Positions 1 to 7,815 of a stretch of 11,895 nucleotides of DNA are shown piece after piece. Each line of letters opens with the position of its first letter. Position 1 is the stretch's first letter. This DNA comes from Lachnospiraceae bacterium (GTDB taxonomy: Bacteria > Bacillota_A > Clostridia > Lachnospirales > Lachnospiraceae): positions 1-11,895 of the forward strand of contig JAILDD010000067.1 in assembly GCA_024689605.1 (NCBI GenBank), read 5' to 3'. Both the position numbers and the translations under genes were made by a program. The notes beneath the pieces are model-generated. The model had not been told where the DNA came from and searched no databases. It was given only the letters and a program-made list of their open reading frames with translations.

Positions 1-1392
1 GCGGGACTCAGGCTTTCAGGCCAGATAGAGGATATTCAGGATTACAGTGAGATACAGCGGGGTGACGTGATACTGGAGGAGGAAAAGTACATGATCACCT
101 CTCTTCTGAATGATATCATATCGAATTATCAGGTAGCGAAACCGGACAAAAATGTTGATCTTATTGTTGACCTGGATCCTAATGTGCCGGCCATGATGCG
201 TGGTGATGCGGGAAAGATAAGCCGTATTATCCTTCATCTTCTGGATAACGCATTTAAATTTACTGACCTGGGCGGAGTATACCTTAAAGTGTCATCCATA
301 AAAAGAGATTATGGTGTCAACCTCATCATTGAGGTGACTGATACAGGCAAGGGCATGGGACGTTCCGATATTGACAAGATTTCAAAAGGCTTGTATCAGG
401 CTAATACCAAAAGAAACAGGAACAACGGCGGAATAGGCCTGGGACTTTCCATTGTGTATGGTTTTGTTCGTAAAATGAACGGGTTTGTGAATATTGAGAG
501 CAGGAAGGACGAGGGGACTACTGTTCGTGTGAGCCTTGCGCAGTCTGTCATTGATCCTTCTGCGTGCCTCAGTGTGGACAGGGAGGAATATTCGAGTATT
601 GCCTTCCATGTGATGCCGGAGAAATACGAGACATCGAAGGTAAGAGATTTCTACAGGCTTATGGCGTCAACCATGGCTTCGGGACTCAGGATGAATCTTT
701 ACTCTGCACCTGACCGGGCAGAACTTGACAGGCTTATTCAGCGCGGGGATATCACCCACATATTTATGGGACAGGAAGAATATGAGGAGTCACCGGAATA
801 TTTTGATGAGCTTTCGGATAACGGCATGATTGTAGCCGTGTCTGCAAAGGAGGGATTTAAGGTAAGCGCGGGAAGCAGCGTCATAGTTATGCCCAAGCCT
901 TTATACGGTTGCCCGGTAGTGAGGGTTATTAACGGTGATGTGAGCAGATCGCTCATGCCAGGCAACGAGGAAGAAAGGCGTCCTGTTCTTGAAGGAGTGC
1001 GTGCACTGGTCGTTGATGATGAGCCTATGAACCTTGTGGTGGCCACTGGTATCTTTAGGGAATATAAGATGCTCATAGACACTGCTGCCAGCGGTAAGGA
1101 GGCAATAGAAAAATATAAGAAGAATGAATATGACATAGTCTTTATGGACCATATGATGCCGGAAATGGACGGTGTAGAGGCGATGAAGCATCTTAAGGAA
1201 GTGGCTGCCGATCAGGGCAGAGTACTTAGGATAATAGCCCTTACTGCCAATGCCATAAGCGGTGCCAGGGAGATGTTTTTGCGTGAAGGCTTTGATGAAT
1301 TCATCAGCAAACCTATACATATAAATGAATTCGAAAGGACGGTCAGCAAGGTAATCCCCAGCAGTAATGGCAGGAAGGGGAATCGCGTATGA
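1..1392 (+). CDS. Hybrid sensor histidine kinase, 5'-truncated (HATPase, pseudo-receiver, receiver)
   Basis: The reading frame is open from the first base, so the true start and the phosphorylated-His domain lie upstream; a GTG at 67 is an internal valine. 463 residues are visible. Residues 1-45 match the end of a HisKA dimerisation domain and its linker (QDYSEI, LLNDI). The ATP-binding domain follows, with an N box around LHLLDNAFKFT (78-88), G1 DTGKGMG (114-120) and G2 GIGLGLSIV (144-152). Residues about 197-318 look like a receiver fold that has lost its acidic pocket but keeps a terminal MPKPLYG. Residues about 333-452 are an intact receiver: acidic pair DD at 339-340, phosphoacceptor D383 in MDHMMPEMDG, T415 and K437. 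The stop overlaps the next gene's start (ATGA), so the two are probably translationally coupled. Known role of the family: autophosphorylation on His, then His-to-Asp transfer. The signal it senses cannot be seen here. Confidence 0.93.
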   Translation, partial: AGLRLSGQIEDIQDYSEIQRGDVILEEEKYMITSLLNDIISNYQVAKPDKNVDLIVDLDPNVPAMMRGDAGKISRIILHLLDNAFKFTDLGGVYLKVSSIKRDYGVNLIIEVTDTGKGMGRSDIDKISKGLYQANTKRNRNNGGIGLGLSIVYGFVRKMNGFVNIESRKDEGTTVRVSLAQSVIDPSACLSVDREEYSSIAFHVMPEKYETSKVRDFYRLMASTMASGLRMNLYSAPDRAELDRLIQRGDITHIFMGQEEYEESPEYFDELSDNGMIVAVSAKEGFKVSAGSSVIVMPKPLYGCPVVRVINGDVSRSLMPGNEEERRPVLEGVRALVVDDEPMNLVVATGIFREYKMLIDTAASGKEAIEKYKKNEYDIVFMDHMMPEMDGVEAMKHLKEVAADQGRVLRIIALTANAISGAREMFLREGFDEFISKPIHINEFERTVSKVIPSSNGRKGNRV

Positions 1393-4300
1393 GACTGATT
1401 GATCGCCTGAAAAAACTGGTTATTGACCCTTCCAGGGAATTCAGTGAAAGGGTTTTTATACTGCTGACTTTTGTAGCTGTTGTGGTTGCAGTGATTGCTC
1501 TTGCGGGTGATCTGATATATGGTGAGAACATAGTGGAGATCATCATCTTGACCGTAACTACGGTGATGGTGCCGGTGGTGACGATCATTGCTGTCAGGAC
1601 CAAGAAGGTGCCGCTTATGGCCAGACTTGTATCGACAGGCCTGATCTTCATCATATTGCCGGGAATATTTATCTTTGGCGGCGGCATAGAGGGTGGCGCT
1701 GTGCCCTGGCTTATATTCAGCTATCTCTATATCGGACTTGTGGTGGCCGGTATGTGGCGTCTTATTTTTATCCTGCTGCTTACTGCTGTTATTATTGTTC
1801 TGTTTTTCTTGGGGTATTTTTATCCGGAACTGATCTATTCTCATTCCAGGGAAATGTTTTATCTGGACCTGCTGCTTGGCGTGATAGAAGTTGGTTTGGT
1901 ATGTTTTATCATGACCTGGTTCCAGAATCAGCTGTTCATACAGGAAAATAAGAGGGCAAAGGAAGAGACAAGGAAAGTCGAGGAGCTGAATCGTTCTCAG
2001 AACCGTTTCTTCTCAAATATGAGCCATGAGATAAGAACACCTATCAACTCCATTCTCGGTCTCAACGAGATCATTCTGCGGCAGGAAGAAGCTACTGATG
2101 AGATAAAGAAGGATGCCGGAAATATCCAGGGGGCCGGCCGTATGCTTCTGGCGCTCGTTAATGATATCCTTGATTTCTCAAAGATAGAAGCCGGAAAGAT
2201 GGATATAGTGCCGGTAAACTATAACGTTTCTGCATTGTTATCGGAAATCATGAATATGATCTGGCTCAGGGCAGAACAGAAAGGCCTGGAGATAAGGCTT
2301 GAGGTGGATCCGTCAATTCCGACTGAACTTTTTGGTGACGAGGTTCGCATAAAGCAGATACTCGTGAATCTGCTTAATAATGCGGTTAAGTATACCAGCG
2401 AGGGAAGCATTACCCTTCGCATAGAAAAGGAAGATGTGAAGGATGACCAGATCCTTCTGCTGTTTTCAGTTATTGATACCGGAATGGGTATCAAGCAGGA
2501 TGCGCTGCCTTATCTTTTTGATGCTTTTCAGCGTGTTGATGAGGAAAAGAACATAAATATCGAGGGTACAGGCCTTGGACTTTCCATAGTAAAGCAGCTG
2601 GTTGAGTTGATGGACGGCAGGATCACAGTAAACAGTGTCTATACCCAGGGATCCACATTTACGGTTACACTCTGGCAGATAATAGCAAGGAAAGAGGCAA
2701 TCGGTGAGATCAATATAAGCAGCATAAGCGGCACAGAATCCACAGGAAAGTACAGGCCCGACTTCAGGGCACCGGAAGCAAAGCTTCTTATAGTGGATGA
2801 CAATACCATGAACCTGGAAGTGGAAAAGAAACTCATAGTTTCCACAGAGATACAGGTGGATATTGCAACAAGCGGAGAACAGGCTCTTGCCATGACACAG
2901 GCTGTACGTTATGACATGATACTAATGGATCATCTTATGCCGGGGATGGATGGTATCGAATGCATGCAGCATATAAGGAAGCAATTCGACGGTCTTAATA
3001 ACCATGTGCCCATAATCGTTCTTACGGCAAATGCCGGAAGTGAAAACAGAGAGCTTTACAGCAGGAGCGGGTTTGACGGATACCTGATAAAACCGGTTAC
3101 CGGAAGACAGCTGGAGGACGTGGTTATGGCACACCTGCCGGCTTCCAAAGTGATCAGAACCGGAAACAGGGATTTTGTAAAAATGCAGCTCAGTACCACC
3201 GGAACGTACAGCCGCAAGATACCGCTGCTTATTACTACGAATACGACCTGTGATCTTCCGGCGGCAGTGCTTAGTGCACAGCAGATAGATACCATTCCCT
3301 ACAGCATTCATTCTAACGGCGGGACTTTCTATGACGGACCTGAGGCCGGCGTGGATGAAATGGTGCGTTATATGCAGGCTGGCGTGGAGTTTGAATCGGA
3401 GCCGCCTACAATTGAAGAATTCGAGAAGTTCTTCGGCAGGGAACTGAAGAAGGCACATAATCTTATCTACATATCTATATCATCGGAATTGAGTGATGAA
3501 TATGCAAGAGCTATGGAGGCGGCAAGAGCTTACGGCAATGTCAGGATTTTTGATTCCAAAAACATTTCAGGATGCCTTGGCATGATGGTGCTGATGGCGC
3601 AGCGAATGAGTGCCCAGGGAAATAGCCCGGAGAAAATAATAGATGAGCTTGAACATGTCAGGGACAGGATGCATTACAGTCTGATAACTGATGGCGCGTA
3701 CTTTAAGAGCGGAAAAGGCTTTGCTGATAAGAGCATATATAATGTGATAAGAATCATGAATATCCGGCCTGTGTTAAAAATCAGGAACGGGCGTTTTGCT
3801 ATAGGGCGTATTACCATGGGCGAGACGGATGCATGTTATAAAAAGTTTATATCATATTCACTTCCGATGTTTGCACGCAACAATACTGATGTGCTGATTG
3901 TTTCTTATTCCGGTCTCTCTATGGATGAACTGGAGCAGATGAAGGCACAGATCATGAAGCATTGTGCTTTTAGGAATATAATATTCCAGAAAGCATCGGC
4001 TACTATGATAATTAAGAGTGGGGAAGGCGCACTGGCCTTCAACTATATCGCTGCGGAAAATATAGGCAGTGATATTGACAATATGTTCATAATCGAAGCT
4101 GCTAATGAAAAAGATGCTTCAGAAGAAAATACTAAAGAACAGCAGGCAGCGGTCGAAATTGTGGCTGTAGCAGCGGATGATGATGTGAACGAAAATGCAG
4201 TTAAAGCAGCCGGTGAAGACGAGGATGGAATTACAGCCGGATCAGTAAATGACAGTTCAGAATCCGCAGCTGTGAGCCCCTGGTATGAGCGCATCCGCGG

Positions 4301-4892
4301 CATAAATTATGAGCATGGCCTGGAATACAGCGGTGATGAAGAAATCTATTATACCGTTATGGAAGCCTTTTATGAGTCTATTGATGAGAAGAGTGATGAG
4401 CTTGACGGATATTATGAAGACGGAGACTGGGAAAACTATACTATCAAAGTACATGCATTAAAGAGTTCTGCAAGGCTTGTGGGAGCTGATGAACTGGCTG
4501 ATGATGCCCAGGCGCTTGAGGCAGCTGCCAAGGAAAGGGATGTTGATTATATAAAGGCGCATCATCTCGCCACAATGAAGGAATTCCGGGCTTTCCGTTC
4601 ACCTCTTGCAGCCGTTTTCGCAGAAGGGGATACAGTACTGACAGATGCCCCAAGTGCATATGAAGCCGACAACGGGCGGTTTGACAGCTTTCTGATAGAA
4701 TGTGTATATGAAACCCTGCGTGAAGGAGCAGACCGTAAAGATGATGAACTGATAGAGCAGACGCTAAAGGAAATTGATGAGTACGATATGAGTACTGAGG
4801 CGGCTGAAAAGATAGATATGCTGCGGGTATGTTTTGAAGCTCGCGACTATGCAGGCATGCTCGGGATAATTGATAACGGAGGAGAAATTTAA
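1389..4892 (+). CDS. Membrane hybrid histidine kinase with receiver, DegV/EDD domain and Hpt domain
   Basis: 1167 residues. The ATG overlaps the preceding stop, with AAGGGG 8 nt upstream as ribosome binding site. Order of domains: about six hydrophobic segments (about 21-40, 49-69, 79-97, 105-125, 124-145, 159-178), a charged helix (183-205), HisKA with H213 in NMSHEIRTP, HATPase (N box 325-336, G1 DTGMGI 363-368, G2 GTGLGLSIV 393-401), and a receiver (about 463-585; D470, D471, phosphoacceptor D514, T546, K568). Residues about 611-888 are a complete DegV-family (EDD) domain: TTCDLP near its start, ISSELS at 697-702, FDS at 721-723 and NIRPVLKI at 791-798. An acidic, Ala-rich linker (about 889-961) leads to an Hpt domain (about 965-1077) with H1022 in KVHALKSSARLVGA, then a short helical C-terminus (about 1096-1164). 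Known: such kinases run His-Asp-His relays, and DegV/FakB proteins bind fatty acids. Inferred: the DegV part is a built-in lipid sensor or a binding platform. The fusion has no internal stop or frameshift. Confidence 0.93.
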   Translation: MRLIDRLKKLVIDPSREFSERVFILLTFVAVVVAVIALAGDLIYGENIVEIIILTVTTVMVPVVTIIAVRTKKVPLMARLVSTGLIFIILPGIFIFGGGIEGGAVPWLIFSYLYIGLVVAGMWRLIFILLLTAVIIVLFFLGYFYPELIYSHSREMFYLDLLLGVIEVGLVCFIMTWFQNQLFIQENKRAKEETRKVEELNRSQNRFFSNMSHEIRTPINSILGLNEIILRQEEATDEIKKDAGNIQGAGRMLLALVNDILDFSKIEAGKMDIVPVNYNVSALLSEIMNMIWLRAEQKGLEIRLEVDPSIPTELFGDEVRIKQILVNLLNNAVKYTSEGSITLRIEKEDVKDDQILLLFSVIDTGMGIKQDALPYLFDAFQRVDEEKNINIEGTGLGLSIVKQLVELMDGRITVNSVYTQGSTFTVTLWQIIARKEAIGEINISSISGTESTGKYRPDFRAPEAKLLIVDDNTMNLEVEKKLIVSTEIQVDIATSGEQALAMTQAVRYDMILMDHLMPGMDGIECMQHIRKQFDGLNNHVPIIVLTANAGSENRELYSRSGFDGYLIKPVTGRQLEDVVMAHLPASKVIRTGNRDFVKMQLSTTGTYSRKIPLLITTNTTCDLPAAVLSAQQIDTIPYSIHSNGGTFYDGPEAGVDEMVRYMQAGVEFESEPPTIEEFEKFFGRELKKAHNLIYISISSELSDEYARAMEAARAYGNVRIFDSKNISGCLGMMVLMAQRMSAQGNSPEKIIDELEHVRDRMHYSLITDGAYFKSGKGFADKSIYNVIRIMNIRPVLKIRNGRFAIGRITMGETDACYKKFISYSLPMFARNNTDVLIVSYSGLSMDELEQMKAQIMKHCAFRNIIFQKASATMIIKSGEGALAFNYIAAENIGSDIDNMFIIEAANEKDASEENTKEQQAAVEIVAVAADDDVNENAVKAAGEDEDGITAGSVNDSSESAAVSPWYERIRGINYEHGLEYSGDEEIYYTVMEAFYESIDEKSDELDGYYEDGDWENYTIKVHALKSSARLVGADELADDAQALEAAAKERDVDYIKAHHLATMKEFRAFRSPLAAVFAEGDTVLTDAPSAYEADNGRFDSFLIECVYETLREGADRKDDELIEQTLKEIDEYDMSTEAAEKIDMLRVCFEARDYAGMLGIIDNGGEI
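3219..4052 (+). other. DegV/EDD (FakB-like) domain region inside the hybrid kinase
   Basis: This segment encodes residues about 611-888 of the 1167-residue kinase. The family landmarks come in the right order and spacing: a first strand ending in TTCDLP (619-624), a G-x-x-x-x-DG turn (GGTFYDG, 644-650), SEPPT (670-674) where stand-alone members have TSQPS, ISISSELS (695-702), FDS (721-723), YFKSGKG (771-777) where members have a KKGGRI-type loop, NIRPVLKI (791-798) and a C-terminal lobe ending in GEGALAFNYIA. Its length of about 280 residues matches a whole free-standing DegV protein, so it is a full domain. Several positions usually associated with ligand binding are changed, so lipid binding is not assured. 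Confidence 0.85.
4878..4884 (+). promoter_or_regulatory. Ribosome binding site fixing the start of the double-receiver gene
   Basis: GGAGGAG lies inside the last codons of the hybrid kinase gene, 12 nt before the ATG at 4897. It supports that ATG over the in-frame TTG at 4870, which lies upstream of this site and would add nine residues that fit no domain. Confidence 0.7.
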
Positions 4893-4896
4893 GTAT

Positions 4897-5655
4897 ATGA
4901 GGAAAAGTGTTGTGGTTCTCACATACGGTATGAGTGTTGTGGAGAAGACCATTGAAAAGGATCTGCAGGAGCGGGGATTTGAAGTCAGCAGAATGGCAGA
5001 TGATCCGGAAGCTGTTAAAAGGGCGATAGATTCGACAGATGTTTTTATCGCATATCTTCCGGATGAGGTCTTTACGGAAAAGGATGCAGCCAGAAGACTT
5101 CTTCTGATTGGCAGGGAGTTAAAGTCGGCGCAGAAGAACCTGATCCTCCTGGCTGATGAAGAGGACATGGAGGGATTCATAAAAGCAGTTCCGAATATCA
5201 AGGGGTTTCCCCGTGTTCCCCGTCCGGTTGACATGGCTGAACTCCTGAAGGAAATAGAGAGAGAAATAAAAAACAGTGAACGCTTGAAATCCCTTAAGAG
5301 GATCCTTGTGATAGATGATGATCCGCTTTATGCGACCACCGTGTGTGAGTGGCTGAAAACGGACTACCGTATGACGATGATAACGGACGGAAAGCAGGCC
5401 ATAAGTTTCCTGGAAGCTGAAAAGGTAGACCTTATATTGCTGGATTACTGTATGCCGGGGCTTGATGGTTCAGAGGTTTTTGGCATACTGAAGAACCGGC
5501 CGGAGACGGAACAGATTCCCGTTATTTTCCTTACGGGGGCAGGAAACAGGGAAAACTTTAGCAAGATCATAAGCCTTGGTCCTCAGGGATATGTTTTAAA
5601 GTCTACTAACAGGGAAGGACTGTTAAAGATACTCAGGGATTATCTTGGAGAGTAA
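4897..5655 (+). CDS. Response regulator of pseudo-receiver plus receiver, without output domain
   Basis: 252 residues starting at ATG 4897, 4 nt after the stop of the hybrid kinase. Residues 1-120 have the alternating strand/helix pattern of a receiver (VVVLTY, VFIAYLPD, NLILLADEED, then PRPVDMAEL), but there is no acidic pair after the first strand and Tyr sits where the phosphoacceptor Asp should be, so it is read as a pseudo-receiver. Residues about 135-252 are an intact receiver: D140-D142, phosphoacceptor D183 in LLDYCMPGLDG, T213 and K235. No DNA-binding, enzymatic or Hpt domain follows. Known: single receivers of this kind serve as phosphate shuttles or sinks, or act by protein contact. 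Inferred: it takes phosphate from the Hpt or kinase domains encoded upstream in the same operon. Its partner output is not in the window. Confidence 0.9.
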   Translation: MRKSVVVLTYGMSVVEKTIEKDLQERGFEVSRMADDPEAVKRAIDSTDVFIAYLPDEVFTEKDAARRLLLIGRELKSAQKNLILLADEEDMEGFIKAVPNIKGFPRVPRPVDMAELLKEIEREIKNSERLKSLKRILVIDDDPLYATTVCEWLKTDYRMTMITDGKQAISFLEAEKVDLILLDYCMPGLDGSEVFGILKNRPETEQIPVIFLTGAGNRENFSKIISLGPQGYVLKSTNREGLLKILRDYLGE

Positions 5656-5661
5656 ATAATT

Positions 5662-7770
5662 TTGAAAAGTGAATCGAAATCTGTCAAAAGAATATATGGA
5701 TTCGGAATTACACTGATCGTTTTGGCGATTATCCTCTATGCAGTATTTATTACGGAACCCTTTTCATCGCAGACAGGAGCTGATATGCGGCCCTTTTCGG
5801 ACAGCTGGTCTGCATCAAATGGTATTACATGGAGGCTTGATGATGCCAGCACCAAAAGTCTTAACGGCGCAGAACTCAGAAAAAGACTTCCGGATGATTT
5901 AGGAGATGAGGACTGTTTCTGCTTTTCATCAAGGAATGTATGTGTCATCGTAAGGATTGATGATGATGTGATATATTCTTATTCAGGCGAGGAAAACCTT
6001 ACAGGCTTAGGCTATGGAAATGCATATCATATGGTGGGGCTTTGTGCTTCCGATGCAGGAAAGTACATAAGGCTTCAGATAAGCCCGCTTTATAATAATT
6101 CTATACATGGGAGATTAAGGGATGCCTGGATCTGTCCGGCAGAGGATTATCTCCATGGGAAGCTTAAGCGCGGATTCGTGTCAGCTTTCGTATCGGTTAT
6201 GATCATGTTACTTGGACTCTTTATGGTGCTGGTTTATTTTGGAGTCCCGGACAAGGAAAATATGCCCTTTAACCTGCTGGCATTAGGATGCCTTTGTCTG
6301 ATAATGGGGATATGGCTTTTGGCAGATTCCAATGTACCTCAGCTTTATACGGGGTACTTATATTTGTGGCGTTATATAGGCAGGACGCTGGTGTTCTTAG
6401 CTCAGTATTCTTTTATATGTTTCCTGGTATCCCTTACGGCTGCAAAACGAGATTTATATAAACATACTGCATTCTGGATAGCTGTTATTGAGCTGGCAGT
6501 GCTTATCGCAGCAAGGTACTTCGCGGGAATAGATATGACTAAGTCTTTCCCGGTGATGATATATGTAATGGCTGCTCTGCTCATAATTCTTTCATTAGTT
6601 ATTGTATTTGATAATGTGATCTATTGCCGGTCCAACGGACTTATGATATATCTCAGAAAGTTTTATATAGGCTTTGCCGGACTTGCGGTATGCATCGTAT
6701 CCGATATACTGCTATTTGTTTTTAAGAGCAACCGCAGCGATACCAATGGAGATCTTACAAGATGCGGTATAGTATTCTTCGTAATATACGCACTCTATGT
6801 TTTCTCCGGCTGGTGGAGCAAGGATCGCGCAAGCATTGAGAGGGACCGTATCGTAAACAGGACGCTTCAGTATGCTCTTGCACCCGAATCACCGGATGAG
6901 TGTATAAAGTCCATGCTGGGGTATATGGGGAAGGAACTAAATGCGTCCAGGGTATGCATTTTTGAAGAGCATGGAAGTGGCCGATTCAGGGGAAGCTATG
7001 AGTGGTACAGGGAAGATCTGGTATCAGACGGCACTGATATGCTGTATCTGCCATATGAGGGATTTCTGGACGAGCTGTACAAGTCATATCTAAGTAATGA
7101 AAAAAAACTTATCATCAGCAATACTGAAGAATTTAAGTCAGTGCACCCGGCTCTTTACAATCTGCTTAAATCCAGTGGAATAAAGAGCCTGGTGGGAGGA
7201 CCGCTTGAAAACAGCGGAAGGCTTACGGGATTCCTGGTTCTGCTTGATATTCCGGAGTCAGATCAGGAGGCTGCTTCAGAGGTTATCTCGCTTCTGACAT
7301 ACTTTGTTACACAGCTTATAGCACAGCGTGAGGAACAGAAGCATCTTAAATATTACAGCTACAATGATCCACGTTCAGGTGTCCAGAACAGAAGGGCATA
7401 TAAGGAATTCATTGATGAAGGACTTGATAAGGCTTCTGCTTTTGGATATGTATCATGCAGGATACGGGATTTTACGGAGATCAGCAACAGCCAGGGCTAT
7501 GAAGCAGGGGATCATGTACTTGCGGATACAGCAGCCTGTCTTGCGGAAGTGTTCGGAAATGAAAATGTATACCGTTTAGGCGGAGGTGAATTTGCGGCCT
7601 TCGGATTTGAGTCGGATGAAGCATTCTTTGATTCTGATATGGCCCGTGCAGGAAAGCTCATATCAGACAAGGGGATAAATGCTTTGGTCGGAGGAGTGTA
7701 CTGCACATATGGTACTATGAATATGAACAGTGTGATCAAGCGGTCAAGGGAACTCACGGCAGCCGGGTAA
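5662..7770 (+). CDS. 7TM receptor-like membrane protein with GAF-like and degenerate GGDEF domains
   Basis: 702 residues, starting at TTG 5662, six bases after the previous stop and in the same frame. GGAG at 5647-5650 is 11 nt upstream, and no other start precedes the first membrane helix. Order: TM anchor or uncleaved signal (10-31), an extracytoplasmic region (about 32-168), seven TM helices (about 170-385) as in 7TMR-DISM receptors, a GAF-like region (about 395-556), and a GGDEF-type domain (about 563-690). The last is degenerate. The active-site motif is GGGEF (640-644) instead of GG(D/E)EF. The usual pair of metal-binding Asp is R600 and R602 in CRIRDFTEIS. The usual ALYxAK ending is missing. 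DPRSGVQNRR (569-578) and GDHVL (616-620) keep the fold signature. It probably does not make c-di-GMP and more likely acts by binding or dimerisation. The extracytoplasmic ligand is unknown. Confidence 0.88.
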   Translation: MKSESKSVKRIYGFGITLIVLAIILYAVFITEPFSSQTGADMRPFSDSWSASNGITWRLDDASTKSLNGAELRKRLPDDLGDEDCFCFSSRNVCVIVRIDDDVIYSYSGEENLTGLGYGNAYHMVGLCASDAGKYIRLQISPLYNNSIHGRLRDAWICPAEDYLHGKLKRGFVSAFVSVMIMLLGLFMVLVYFGVPDKENMPFNLLALGCLCLIMGIWLLADSNVPQLYTGYLYLWRYIGRTLVFLAQYSFICFLVSLTAAKRDLYKHTAFWIAVIELAVLIAARYFAGIDMTKSFPVMIYVMAALLIILSLVIVFDNVIYCRSNGLMIYLRKFYIGFAGLAVCIVSDILLFVFKSNRSDTNGDLTRCGIVFFVIYALYVFSGWWSKDRASIERDRIVNRTLQYALAPESPDECIKSMLGYMGKELNASRVCIFEEHGSGRFRGSYEWYREDLVSDGTDMLYLPYEGFLDELYKSYLSNEKKLIISNTEEFKSVHPALYNLLKSSGIKSLVGGPLENSGRLTGFLVLLDIPESDQEAASEVISLLTYFVTQLIAQREEQKHLKYYSYNDPRSGVQNRRAYKEFIDEGLDKASAFGYVSCRIRDFTEISNSQGYEAGDHVLADTAACLAEVFGNENVYRLGGGEFAAFGFESDEAFFDSDMARAGKLISDKGINALVGGVYCTYGTMNMNSVIKRSRELTAAG

Positions 7771-7774
7771 TAAA

Positions 7775-7815
7775 TTAAGAAATATTTAAGAATTACAGAA
7801 GAATCAGGTTAAGAC
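7775..7815 (+). promoter_or_regulatory. Tandem TTAAGA words, candidate response-regulator operator
   Basis: TTAAGAA occurs at 7775-7781 and 7786-7792, exactly 11 bp apart, and TTAAGAC at 7809-7815, 23 bp (about two turns) further on. Same-face direct repeats are the usual operator geometry of OmpR/PhoB-type regulators. The third copy lies about 20 bp upstream of the TATATT at 7835, where a -35 element would otherwise be. The spacing is seen directly; regulator binding is inference. The region is AT-rich, so chance is possible. Confidence 0.4.

Noticed and set aside
1212..1844. 210-residue open frame on the minus strand
   Set aside because: It overlaps the end of one kinase and the TM part of the next, is rich in His/Lys/Gln with no recognisable fold, and has no independent support.
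1754..1951. 65-residue + strand frame rich in Tyr/Phe
   Set aside because: It is an out-of-frame reading of the kinase TM segment, with no ribosome binding site.
2922..3458. 178-residue minus-strand frame across receiver and DegV parts
   Set aside because: It lies antisense to strongly conserved receiver and DegV motifs on the + strand and shows no domain features.
4023..4040. GAAGGC/GCCTTC hairpin
   Set aside because: It is a 6-bp stem inside a coding region with no T run; it is explained by codons of the DegV domain.
4870..4896. TTG 4870 as start of the double-receiver protein
   Set aside because: GGAGGAG lies downstream of it and upstream of ATG 4897; the extra nine residues fit no domain.
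4764..5234. 156-residue minus-strand frame, Ser/Arg-rich
   Set aside because: It is antisense to the kinase C-terminus and the pseudo-receiver gene; its composition is what reversing these frames gives.
7348..7770. Active diguanylate cyclase
   Set aside because: The GGGEF motif, Arg at both other metal-binding positions and the missing C-terminal motif speak against catalysis.
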